Positions 54,401 to 64,000 of a stretch of 64,000 nt of DNA are shown here, piece by piece (position 1 is the stretch's first letter; every line of letters begins with the position of its first letter). The position numbers were made by a program, and so were the translations under genes. The DNA lies in contig JALJCQ010000030.1 of assembly GCA_023091665.1 (NCBI GenBank), forward strand, positions 498,501 through 562,500. The letters are read 5' to 3'. This DNA is from Pythium myriotylum (Eukaryota > Oomycota > Peronosporomycetes > Pythiales > Pythiaceae). Below the pieces are notes generated by a model. It did no database searches. It was not told the DNA's origin and was given only the letters and a program-made list of their open reading frames with translations.

Positions 54401-55599
54401 TTGAACTCGAGCGCAAGCGCATGGAAGCCTTCATCCAGACCTGTTGGTAGTCGACGCTGAGACTTGGCAGTTTTGCTCGCACCGTAGGTAGCCATCTGCT
54501 GCATGATACTAGCCTGAACAACACGCAATTCGCGGTCCATCACGTTCAGCTCCTTGCTGGTCTGGCTCGATAGCTTGCCGCCTTCTGACTGAATGATCTT
54601 ACAAGGTACCATGCGCAAAGCTTCTGGGATGCGACTCGTCACAATATCGACCTGTGTGTTTCTAGTCGCATGGCATGATGCCAGCAGCTCTGTGAGCAGC
54701 TTTTCGCGATGGGTCGAGTAGAAAGTGCGGCGGATGCCATCCACAAAAAGGATCTCAAACGCCTCGGCCGAGTCAGCAAACATGACGAGTGAAAAGATCC
54801 GTGCAAGCGGACGGCTACTGATGACGGCGTCGTTCTCGCCGAGCTCAGCGATAAACTTTTCTGTAACTGAGAGGACACGTGGGGAAAGGGGCTTGTTGGT
54901 CGCCGAAACGCGTGTGACTCGGTACTGGAACGAGATCTCGTCGGTGCCGTCCCCCACGCTGTTGCGCTTGATTGCAGCGTCCATGGTCTTCTTCCGATAC
55001 TCGTTAATCGCCATGCCGTAGGCTTTCATGACGCGGTGGATGGCCTGCGCCATCTCTGTGCGCTTGCTTACGACAAAGAGGCTCGAGTTGTCCGAGTGGT
55101 TCAGTACAATCGCGTTGTGGTCGTCGCAGATGAGATCGATGGACACCAGGCTGGTGTATGGGATACACGATACGAGCTCGCCCTCCTCGTCGCGCTGGTA
55201 GACACCGTCCGGGCAGACCTCGACAACGCACGGCGACTGGAGCCCTCGGCGGTGGAATTTGATGCACGGGAACGCCACCGACTGCAGCTCGGGGTTGCGT
55301 CCTGGCGTTCTGTGTTGGCTGCGCAGACGCATGAGGCACACGAGCACCTCCATGCGGTAGTGGCATCGATAGACCGTCTTCTTGATGCGGTGGCGCGGTG
55401 TGAAGATGACAAAGTCGGTCTCGCCGTCGAGCGGGGTTGCATTGTCGACGTCGCTGTAGGTCCACGTGTTGGTGAGCTGTTGTGTGTCGGCGTCGTACGT
55501 CGAGAATCCATGCGCCGTGAAGCAGAGCACGCGCTCCTTGAGCCCGAAGGCGCCGACCTTGTGGACCATGAAGCGCGCGACATAGGCGCGGACGTCCAT
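45447..55599 (-). CDS. DNAJC13: RME-8 / DNAJC13-like endosomal protein
   Basis: Four exons (55599-54199, 54130-53939, 53874-52237, 52133-45447) give about 3305 residues, larger than animal (2243) or plant forms. The N-terminus (VGAFGLKERVLCFTAHGFST) matches the PH-like start of DNAJC13. Typical IWN-type repeats are seen (PDVIWNGRMREELK, VLWSPSMRKHLRQ, TCVWNDSTRSELMQ, DLIWNSYWRTEVRR), set in armadillo-like helices. In the expected J-domain position (TFGWKRDKSFSLSELRLRYR then YESLYNLLERKLE) the HPD tripeptide is missing. RME-8 works on early endosomes with Hsc70, sorting nexins and WASH in retrograde sorting. A disordered tail of about 250 residues carries a QAQAQAQAQ run, SFDVDAE, RRASL and RRFSL. 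It is tandem with the small paralogues and divergent from the SH3-like gene. Confidence 0.9.
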
Positions 55600-56464
55600 G
55601 GCGAGAAAGCGACCTCAGGCAGGTGAAGGGGCGTCGCGTCCCGAGAGCCGTCGAAACGGGAAGTGCACTTGGACGCCCAGGATCGGGCGTTTCCACTTGA
55701 GGGAAGGGACGTGTCGCAATTGACTCATGTTCTCGCACCGAAGGAAGTTCTCTCGCCGGACTCTCTCCCGCATCATGCAAGCTGCCACGATGTTTCGCCT
55801 TGGGTAGACGAAGTGGATGCGGGTTGGGTTGAATCTGTCCAAACTCCTCCCCGCCGCAGGACCCGTTGATACAAACCAACGAGAAATGGGTGGCAAACCC
55901 GTGGGTTTCAGAAACCCGTCTCAGTCCCGAGTGACTGCAGCTAGCTCGAGTGTCGCTCGGCGATTAGCCTCGAAGAAACACAGGAATCACGTGAAAAAAT
56001 TGCCCACTGGATAGGATGGATGGATTGGAGAGAAGCCGAGCCATCCATTCGATCTCAGCGGGACAGAGAAACCGCCCGTCTCGCCCCATGGGTGAGCGAG
56101 AACAACGGCGTCCCGAACCTATTCCTCCTCGGTCTCTGGACGGAATTTCTCCCACCACGTTCACTTGACCCGCCGCATCTTTTCCAGAGGACCAGCACGG
56201 CGTCCGGATGGATACCCAGACAGCCCAGCCGACCGACGTCCTCTCTATCGCACGAGCCACGCGACCAAGCAGCAGCTCTGCATCGTCACACATTACAGTA
56301 GCGCATCCTCTGCCAGGGGCGGAAAAACAAGATGGCTTCACTTTGGGGGATGTCACTCGCGCGGGGTTGAACCTCTAGTGTGTGATGTTTCCGCCAGCCG
56401 AGTGAAGTGCAACACCCACTAACAGAGGGCCGCCGTGAGGTTTCCCCTCCAAAGGAAAAGGAAC
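55600..56464. other. Intergenic region between divergent DNAJC13 and the SH3-like scaffold gene
   Basis: 865 bases separate two start codons. No open frame with coding character was found. It presumably holds both promoters. Confidence 0.5.
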
Positions 56465-59400
56465 ATGCGCTGGTACTGCGTGGCGCCCGAGCTGCCGGCC
56501 AAGGCCTCGCTACGCGTGCGCGCGGCGCCCGACAGCGACGCCGACGAGTGCGGGCGCTTCTCCAAGGGCAAGGCCGTGGCGGCCGTCTCGCCGGCCTTCC
56601 AGATCGGCGAGCACGAGCACTGGCTCCACGTCACGTTCCCGGACGAGGAAACGGGCGAGTGGATCGAAGGTTTCGTCATGACGCGGCTGCCGAACGGCAT
56701 GGTGCTGCTCGTGCCGTGGGAGGAAGCAGGTATGGGGCGATCGAATCGGGTGGAATGGCCGGTGTGGGATGCTCAGGAGTGTGTGGTCGTGTTGGAACAG
56801 GGTTCATCAATTGCTGCAACGTCACAAACGAGCGAGCTCTGGCGTACGAAGGCCCTGAGGCCACGGCGCAGCCTGTTGGATACGTTGGAGAAGGAGAAGG
56901 AATTCGGTTCCCTTACGGCGTCCGCGAGATCGATGGTCATCGCATGCGCATCTTCCACGATGTCCATGAACGGGTGTGGGTGGACGTGAACGATACCGAG
57001 TTGGTATGCGAGCGACTGCAACACGGAAATTGCTCAGGTATGCGAATGGAGTCAACCTGCGGAAAGGCGAGTGGTATTTTGACGACTAGTATTGCCGATA
57101 TCCAGTGCCACACAGTTTCTACACGCTCAATGAGCAGCTACCGCCCGAGGCGCAAATTGCCGTGCGAGCATTTCCGTCGCGAGATGCAGAAACACGTGCG
57201 CTGCTTAGTCGGGGACAAGTTATTGAAGTTGAAACACGTTGCGGCAGTTGGCTCAAGATCGCAGGCTCACCAGAGTCCTGGATAATGTGGCAGACAGATA
57301 CCTGGCAGCTTTTGACTGAGCTGCCGCACCACGTCACCGAAGGCTGTTCGTCGAATGATGTCGAGATGAATTCCACAGAAGTTCTCGACAGAGGTGCGCC
57401 TACAGACGGCATGGTTTCTAGCGTTGCACCTCACCCAACAACTGAAGACATGGAGGTCGAACCTGAAGACGAAGGTGAAGCCGAGCATCAGACCGACCAA
57501 TTGCGGAGAGATTCCCCTACCGTGACTAGTTTATGTGATGGACTTGCATCCCATGATATCTCGGAGCGTGGAATCGATCCTGCTGATGGTATGAGAGACG
57601 ACCGGGACCCATTACCGACCGATGAATTGCATGGAAAGCATCTGTCTTGGGAAGATAGACCGCTGAATGTCAAGCAAGACCAGCAACCCGTCGAGACTAC
57701 TGAGATGGAGGTCGATCGTGACATGCCAAGTGAAGAAGTATGTGGCGACTTTGCGCCAAGGCATGTCAAGCAGCCCTTAGACACTTCTGTGACTTGGGAA
57801 GAGCAGCCAGTCGGTGCACATCGAGGTGCAAACGATAGGATACAAGCACTGTCGCCCACGTTTACCACCCCAGAAGAGCAAACCTTGATCAAGACAACTG
57901 AGGGAACAGACCAAGACACAGATCCCAGGGCTCAGCCCCACTCAAATGCGGTACAAAGCGACGAAGAGCCAGTGCCAGCTCCTTCGCAAACGAGTTCGTG
58001 GGAAGACCGTCCGATCAGCTCGAGTCGTGGCACATACGATTGGCAGTCGGAGTACCCGCCATCGCCACCGTCAAAAGCGACGAGTGCTGTCCCGGAGGGT
58101 GAAGACATCGCTGAAGAAGCTGAAACGCCGGTTGAAGCGGAGCCAGTGCCAGCTCCTTCGCAAACGAGTTCGTGGGAAGACCGTCCGATCAGCTCGAGTC
58201 GTGGCACATACGATTGGCAGTCGGAGTACCCGCCATCGCCACCGTCAAAAGCGACGAGTGCTGTCCCGGAGGGTGAAGACATCGCTGAAGAAGCTGAAAC
58301 GCCGGTTGAAGCGGAGCCAGTGCCAGCTCCTTCGCAAACGAGTTCGTGGGAAGACCGTCCGATCAGCTCGAGTCGTGGCACATACGATTGGCAGTCGGAG
58401 TACCCGCCATCGCCACCGTCAAAAGCGACGAGTGCTGTCCCGGAGGGTGAAGACATCGCTGAAGAAGCTGAAACGCCGGTTGAAGCGGAGCCAGTGCCAG
58501 CTCCTTCGCAAACGAGTTCGTGGGAAGACCGTCCGATCAGCTCGAGTCGTGGCACATACGATTGGCAGTCGGAGTACCCGCCATCGCCACCGTCAAAAGC
58601 GACGAGTGCTGTCCCGGAGGGTGAAGACATCGCTGAAGAAGCTGAAACGCCGGTTGAAGCGGAGCCAGTGCCAGCTCCTTCGCAAACGAGTTCGTGGGAA
58701 GACCGTCCGATCAGCTCGAGTCGTGGCACATACGATTGGCAGTCGGAGTACCCGCCATCGCCACCGTCAAAAGCGACGAGTGCTGTCCCGGAGGGTGAAG
58801 ACATCGCTGAAGAAGCTGAAACGCCGGTTGAAGCGGAGCCAGTGCCAGCTCCTTCGCAAACGAGTTCGTGGGAAGACCGTCCGATCAGCTCGAGTCGTGG
58901 CACATACGATTGGCAGTCGGAGTACCCGCCATCGCCACCGTCAAAAGCGACGAGTGCTGTCCCGGAGGGTGAAGACATCGCTGAAGAAGCTGAAACGCCG
59001 GTTGAAGCGGAGCCAGTGCCAGCTCCTTCGCAAACGAGTTCGTGGGAAGACCGTCCGATCAGCTCGAGTCGTGGCACATACGATTGGCAGTCGGAGTACC
59101 CGCCATCGCCACCGTCAAAAGCGACGAGTGCTGTCCCGGAGGGTGAAGACATCGCTGAAGAAGCTGAAACGCCGGTTGAAGCGGAGCCAGTGCCAGCTCC
59201 TTCGCAAACGAGTTCGTGGGAAGACCGTCCGATCAGCTCGAGTCGTGGCACATACGATTGGCAGTCGGAGTACCCGCCATCGCCACCGTCAAAAGCGACG
59301 AGTGCTGTCCCGGAGGGTGAAGACATCGCTGAAGAAGCTGAAACGCCGGTTGAAGCGGAGCCAGTGCCAGCTCCTTCGCAAACGAGTTCGTGGGAAGACC

Positions 59401-61793
59401 GTCCGATCAGCTCGAGTCGTGGCACATACGATTGGCAGTCGGAGTACCCGCCATCGCCACCGTCAAAAGCGACGAGTGCTGTCCCGGAGGGTGAAGACAT
59501 CGCTGAAGAAGCTGAAACGCCGGTTGAAGCGGAGCCAGTGCCAGCTCCTTCGCAAACGAGTTCGTGGGAAGACCGTCCGATCAGCTCGAGTCGTGGCACA
59601 TACGATTGGCAGTCGGAGTACCCGCCATCGCCATCGCCGAAGCCTGTTGCTGATCAAGTTTCGCGTGCTGACATAGCACCGATAGACTCAAGTGAATCGG
59701 ATTGGCATTGGGATGAAGCGCCAATTCAGAGTCGACATGCAAAGAAGGCTGCGAAAGACCTCCAGGATGGACCTCAATCGGTTCAGCCAGTCTCGGTACT
59801 CGAGGATAACCCTTGGAGGTATGATCGTAAGAGTGAAGAGCAACGCAAGCGAGATCGAAGGGTTGGCGTCGTCGAGGAGGCGACTGTATCTGTAGGACCG
59901 TCGTCCCCCAATCCGGTATCCCAACAAGAACAACCAAGACATTCTGCTGTGGGTGTTGTTTCACAAGATTCCGGGGTAGCTTGGCACTCGATTGATCCAG
60001 AAGAGGATGCTGGAGTATTTGACGGTAGAATGACAAACAAGGGTATTGCCACCGGAGGTTCTTCCGGTCGGGTGCATCATGTCACACCGTCAGCTTCTGG
60101 AGTGGTTTCGGCAAATAAATCGGTTGCATGGCATTCAAGTGATCCAGCAGAAGACCCTGAAGTTTTTGAAGCGACTATGGACGGAAGCAGTATTTCACCT
60201 GACCCTCATCCTAGCGCAAGTGCTTCGGTTCGCACCCATCATGCATCGCCTTCTGCAGCTGCTGTTGTGACTTCCGATAGCGCTGTTGCCTGGCATTCGA
60301 GCGATCCAGCAGAAAAGGGCGAATTATTTGAGGATGCTAGAGACGAAGATATGGAAGTCGAAGAGAGCTCAAATCCCGTTACGATTGTGACTGCTCAAGA
60401 GTTTTGCAAAACCGAAGACATTCTCGACACACATGCGTCTTACCATGACCATGATGTAGAAATTATTGACAAACACGTTCAAACACTAGATGACACACCT
60501 GTGGATACAAGAGTTCCGCATGAAGAAAAACCAACGAAACTTCAGAATTACAGCTTGCGACTGAGAGAAATCCTCAAGAATCAAACCAGTGATCACCCAG
60601 TGTACCGGATCTTGAAGGCTATTGCACTCGATGAAGGTTCCGATGCTATTCTGGAAGCTCTTGCCATGAGTGGTGAGTTCGATGAAGAGCTCTTCAAGTA
60701 TGAACCCATCCCCAGGTCTCAACCGGGTAGCACTCAGTCTCCGTCCAACTCAGATTCAGCGTTGTTGGATGTGTTGTACTCGCGTGGCGAAGAGAACGGG
60801 TTCTCGACGCCCCACAAGAAGGCACCTTCTCGCTCAGCCACTTCAAACAGCGGCCATTCTCACACTAACGGGAGCAAAGAAGAGCGATTAGCTGCAATTT
60901 TGCGGCGCACCCCGCAAAAGGCTCCACCATCTCATAGCAAGATTATCAGTAACGCTGATCCGGATGAAATTCTTGCGGCAGAGTTTGGTAACTGCGACGA
61001 TGAGCTTGGATTGTTTGGGAACTATCGCTATCCGTATGGTTCGGGATCCAGTTTACTCGGAGATTTGTTAGATGGTCCCATGCCCAAGTTCTCAAGCCTT
61101 CAGTCTCCCAGTTTTGCAAGCACGTCATTCTCATCTCCACCTCCGAAAGAAAATCCACTAAAACGCCCTGCTGCCTCCATTGCCAAGACTCCCCCAGTGA
61201 TGCTGCCAAAGCCGAACGCGAATTCCCAACCTGCGGTGACATATCCCCCCGAGCATGTGCCCGCTCCAGCACCAGGTCCAGCACCTGCCCCAGTACCAGC
61301 ACCAGTTCATCAGGCTCCACCACCTGCTCCTGCTGTGTCTGTTGCTCGTCCATCAATGGTTCGAAATGCATCAACATCCTCAAGCCTCTTGGCACCCAGT
61401 GCAAGGGGTTCATCACTCGCGAGGTCTACCCTGCCAGCTCCAGCCCCATCAGCTGTGCCTTCTCGGCTTGCGAGACCGACTGGGACTGGTTTGACGCAAC
61501 CAGCGCCAGCAGTGAGCCGAGCACGTAGTTTCACAGCAAACAATGATTCTCGTTCAAGCGGACTGGCAGCTCCTTCACCTGCAGTTCCAGCGTCTGGTGC
61601 TGCGAGGACACAGTCAATGCTGCCGCGCAGGAGTGCACTGCAAGCCCCGAGTCCAGTCAAATTTGGGATTAATCGTAGCTCGGTAGCAGGCACTACGAAT
61701 GCTCGCGGTTTAGACGCAGCAAGCGCAGAAGCCCCCGTTGACCCTCGCCGTCTGTCATTCGGGTTTTCCCGTCCGTCTTTCACGAAGAAATAA
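56465..61793 (+). CDS. SH3-like, repeat-rich scaffold protein with Ser/Pro/basic tail
   Basis: Three exons (56465-56729, 56801-57037, 57106-61793) give about 1729 residues. The first 270 residues hold two or three SH3b-like segments (ASLRVRAAPDSDADECGRF then GEWIEGFV; IAVRAFPSRDAETRALLSRG then SWLKIAGSPESWI). A disordered acidic region follows with recurring WED/WEE-x-P motifs and ten nearly complete, identical 58-residue repeats (SSWEDRPISSSRGTYDW). Three looser repeats come next (VAWHSSDPAEDPEVF). A short helical module (NYSLRLREILKNQ, RILKAIALDEGSDAILEALA) follows, and the tail is Ser/Pro/Arg-rich (RARSFTANNDSRSS, DPRRLSFGFSRPSF), like microtubule-associated proteins. No enzyme motif is seen. 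The acceptor of exon 2 could also be at 56776. Confidence 0.8.
57966..59633 (+). repeat. Perfect 174-bp coding minisatellite, 9.6 copies
   Basis: Units start at 57966 and every 174 bases to 59532; the last is cut off at 59633. Copies appear identical at every position by eye. Each unit encodes 58 residues (EPVPAPSQTSSWEDRP and onward). Because the unit length is a multiple of three and copies are identical, two other frames also stay open (555 and 576 codons), which are shadows. Confidence 0.97.
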
Positions 61794-62091
61794 TAGAGGT
61801 CTCGCGGATCTACCGCTATTTATCACGAGTCTACTCGAGCGACCTTCACGGCGTCCTCCCTCGTCCTCTTCCCATTTGCATTAACTCTTCCACGGAGAAC
61901 CTACCTCAATTCTATGATTGGCCCAGGATCTATTGTTGCGGCACTGATTGGTTGAGTTCGGCCCAATTGTGACGAGGGGTATGCAACGGCATCGAGGACG
62001 ACAACTCAATCAGAGAACCTCAAGTTATCTTCGACACGTTGGTCTTCGCTTGCGGCATTTCAGAATCGACCTGCATTCGAACTCAGCACTG

Positions 62092-63303
62092 ATGGCTCCC
62101 CAGAACTCGATCTTTTCGACACCAACGGGAAGTGTGGGCCTCCGTGTTAGAGCCAACACTGCTGGAACTGCTGGGGCACAAAGTATCAGCACCCAAACAA
62201 GCCCACGTGTGAATGCCCCCGGTTCGCCTACCGGGTCAGTACTATCGCCTCGTGCAGCTCCGCTCATTCCTTCTACGACAGGAAATCGCAGGATCTTGGT
62301 CACCGGTGCTGCAGGATTCATCGGTTTCCACACGAGTAAGGCGCTTCTCGACCGAGGGGACGACGTCGTCATCATCGATGAGATGAATGACTACTACGAT
62401 GTAAAACTGAAACAGTCAAATCTTGACTACCTCGTGCATCACTATTCCAGTGACCGAGTCAAGGTGTATATCGGCGACCTATGCGACCAAAAGCTTGTTC
62501 GGAGGGTCATTCGCGACACTCGGCCCGAGTCGATGATTCACCTGGCAGCACGCGCAGGCGTACGCCCAAGTATCATGGATCCGTTGCTGTACATCCATTC
62601 GAACGTCACTGCAACAACCGTGCTGCTGGAAACATGCCGCCGCTACGGCATCAAGAAGTTTGTGTACGCCTCAAGCAGCTCAGTCTACGGCGGCAGTACG
62701 AAGGCTTCGTTCAGCGAAGAGGATATTGTCGACTGCCCAGTGAGTCCGTACGCTGCGACCAAGAAAAGCTGTGAACTGCTCGCGCACTCGTACCACCATC
62801 TCTACAAGATGGACTGCATCGGGCTCCGTTTCTTCACGGTCTACGGCCCTCGGGGTCGGCCGGACATGGCTCCGTTCAAGTTCATGGATCGCGTCGCCCG
62901 TGGCGTAGCGATTGACCAGTTTGGCGACGGCAGCTCGTCGCGAGACTACACATACATCGACGACATCGTTCAAGGAGTACTACTGAGCCTTGACAAGGCC
63001 AGTGGCTGTGAGGTCTTCAACCTAGGCAACGGATCGCCGACGCTCCTGACCGATTTCATCCGCATCATTGAATCGCTCGTCGGGAAGAAGGCGATCGTTA
63101 ATGTCCTCCCCAATCAGCCAGGAGACGTACCGCGAACCTGCGCGAACGTGTCCAATGCCAAGCGCATGTTGGGCTACCAACCCACAACGCCATTGGAGCA
63201 GGGACTCAAGAAGACATGGGCGTGGTACAAAGAGTACTATGAGCCCCACCAAGGAGAGCGTTCTCCTCCGCCTCTGACCCGAGCCACTTCCGTCAAGCCG
63301 TGA
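62092..63303 (+). CDS. UDP-glucuronate 4-epimerase-like SDR enzyme
   Basis: A single exon gives 403 residues from MAPQNSIFSTPTGS (an in-frame ATG at 61981 would add 37 residues). After a Ser/Thr-rich leader of about 65 residues comes the extended short-chain dehydrogenase fold. It has NAD-binding VTGAAGFIGFHT, HLAARAGVRPS, the catalytic YASSSSVYG serine region and SPYAATKKSCE (Tyr-x-x-x-Lys). Further blocks are RFFTVYGPRGRPDMAPFKFM, SRDYTYIDDIVQG and FNLGNGSP. The AGVRPS and GRPDMAPFKF blocks fit UDP-GlcA 4-epimerases, which make UDP-galacturonate for glycans; UDP-galactose epimerase or a related SDR is an alternative. No membrane anchor is evident, unlike plant Golgi forms. Confidence 0.88.
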   Translation: MAPQNSIFSTPTGSVGLRVRANTAGTAGAQSISTQTSPRVNAPGSPTGSVLSPRAAPLIPSTTGNRRILVTGAAGFIGFHTSKALLDRGDDVVIIDEMNDYYDVKLKQSNLDYLVHHYSSDRVKVYIGDLCDQKLVRRVIRDTRPESMIHLAARAGVRPSIMDPLLYIHSNVTATTVLLETCRRYGIKKFVYASSSSVYGGSTKASFSEEDIVDCPVSPYAATKKSCELLAHSYHHLYKMDCIGLRFFTVYGPRGRPDMAPFKFMDRVARGVAIDQFGDGSSSRDYTYIDDIVQGVLLSLDKASGCEVFNLGNGSPTLLTDFIRIIESLVGKKAIVNVLPNQPGDVPRTCANVSNAKRMLGYQPTTPLEQGLKKTWAWYKEYYEPHQGERSPPPLTRATSVKP

Positions 63304-63416
63304 AACTATGTGTAGCCATCGAACTTAGGAAGAGGATCAGTTGCCGTGGTTAAGTCCGTGAATGTCCGTTGAAGTGCCGTGGCTCTTCGGGTCACTTTGG
63401 ATCTCCCACACCAGCA

Positions 63417-63979
63417 ATGAGCGAGAACGCGACAGCCGTGCATGCTCTTGAAGCCTCCACGACGCACCGTCGGCGGAAGACTCGTCCTGAGCCAACTGTA
63501 GATGACAAGACTGAGGAGTATCTAGAGGACGAGTATGCTGAGACCGAGAGCGACGAGCCGCCACCGTCTGCCACGGAGGACTGCATTACGTTTCTAGTCG
63601 TCTTGGCTGTGATCGCTGCGATGATTGCATTCTTCTGGTTTGTCTTCACGCAGTTGGCGACACCAGGTGACCTTCTGGCTCAGCGGTTGCAAAATGGTAG
63701 GAGCTTTTCTCTCGTCATCTATCGAAACGGAGATTAATCGAAGTTGCCACCAGCACCCAAGGTCGAGCCCAAGCACTTGCATCTCCATGTGAATCTAGCT
63801 CAACTCTACACAGGGCATACCGCCCACGTGGACGTTGACCGCCAGCTCGTTTGCCGCCACTGTGCCGGCACGGGTTCCGACCTCAAGGCTGGCTTCCACG
63901 AGTGCCATGAATGCAAAGGCTCGGGCTTCCGCACACACGTGCAGCACATAGGACCCATCAAGCAGCACGTCCGCTCAAC
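63417..63979 (+). CDS. Membrane-anchored DnaJ-like zinc-finger protein (3' end outside window)
   Basis: Exon 1 (63417-63696) starts MSENATAVHALEASTTHRRR, is acidic and contains one membrane helix (FLVVLAVIAAMIAFFWFVFT). Exon 2 (63754-63979) splices in frame (G|CA) to PKVEPKHLHLHVNLAQLYTG, the start of a DnaJ C-terminal substrate-binding domain. The cysteine-rich zinc finger follows with CRHCAGTG and CHECKGSG. A donor (AC|GTGCGT) lies at 63980, so the gene continues past the window. No J domain precedes the zinc region, where type I DnaJ proteins carry one. It may be an ER or organelle chaperone adaptor related to DNAJB11/SCJ1-like proteins. The second exon's acceptor is the CAG at 63751-63753. 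Confidence 0.75.
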
Positions 63980-64000
63980 GTGCGTGGTGCCTCTCTGATG

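Noticed and set aside
57932..59676. Two further open frames of 555 (minus) and 576 (plus) codons over the minisatellite
   Set aside because: They follow automatically from identical repeat units of a length divisible by three; only the 57106-61793 frame continues into non-repeat coding sequence.

Overview
The window looks like nuclear DNA of an oomycete (Stramenopila, Peronosporomycetes), probably a Pythium/Phytophthora-type organism. The genus cannot be fixed from sequence alone. The reasons are: compact, intron-poor genes; short introns (about 50-100 nt) with GTRNGT-like donors and YAG acceptors; a tandem family of short HSF-domain proteins; a lineage-style multi-span membrane protein; and a flagellar gene (IFT25), which implies a zoosporic life stage. 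Gene models were spliced by hand, and most were confirmed by frame closure across every intron.

Layout. 1-2120 is the left arm of a large inverted repeat carrying two heat-shock-factor-domain genes (HSF-A, HSF-B). Its mirror copy lies at 29284-31398 (HSF-B', HSF-A'). Between the arms is a 27-kb block of single-copy housekeeping genes: a secreted serine carboxypeptidase, SIVA, NLE1 (ribosome biogenesis), an IQ/coiled-coil protein, TRAPPC2L, Pelota, a BED/hAT-derived protein, pantothenate kinase, a small unknown protein, a PHD-bromodomain protein, IFT25, a type II membrane protein, RNase H2 subunit B and DNA ligase I. To the right of the second arm lie an oomycete-type membrane protein with an apparent frameshift, a fifth HSF gene (HSF-C), a second serine carboxypeptidase, and the meiotic helicase HFM1/MER3. 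Then come two tandem small paralogues of unknown function and a very large RME-8/DNAJC13 gene. The window ends with a divergent SH3-like scaffold protein carrying a perfect 174-bp coding minisatellite, a UDP-glucuronate-4-epimerase-like enzyme and a truncated DnaJ-like zinc-finger protein.

Functional themes. RNASEH2B and LIG1 are divergent neighbours, both act in ribonucleotide excision and Okazaki-fragment processing, and both carry PCNA-binding PIP-like boxes. The DNA between them holds two copies of a promoter module with TTGGCGCCAA (E2F-type) palindromes, suggesting shared S-phase control. The five HSF genes show arm-specific homogenisation of the DNA-binding domain, pointing to gene conversion. 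The two carboxypeptidases lie next to HSF genes in both clusters and share an intron placed exactly after the catalytic His. The two small paralogues at 42-45 kb share short motifs with the disordered tail of the adjacent DNAJC13 protein. The 3' flank of that small-gene family recurs in front of HFM1, a trace of an older, larger tandem array.

No CRISPR array, rRNA or credible tRNA gene was seen. Nothing suggests a bacterial or viral insert.
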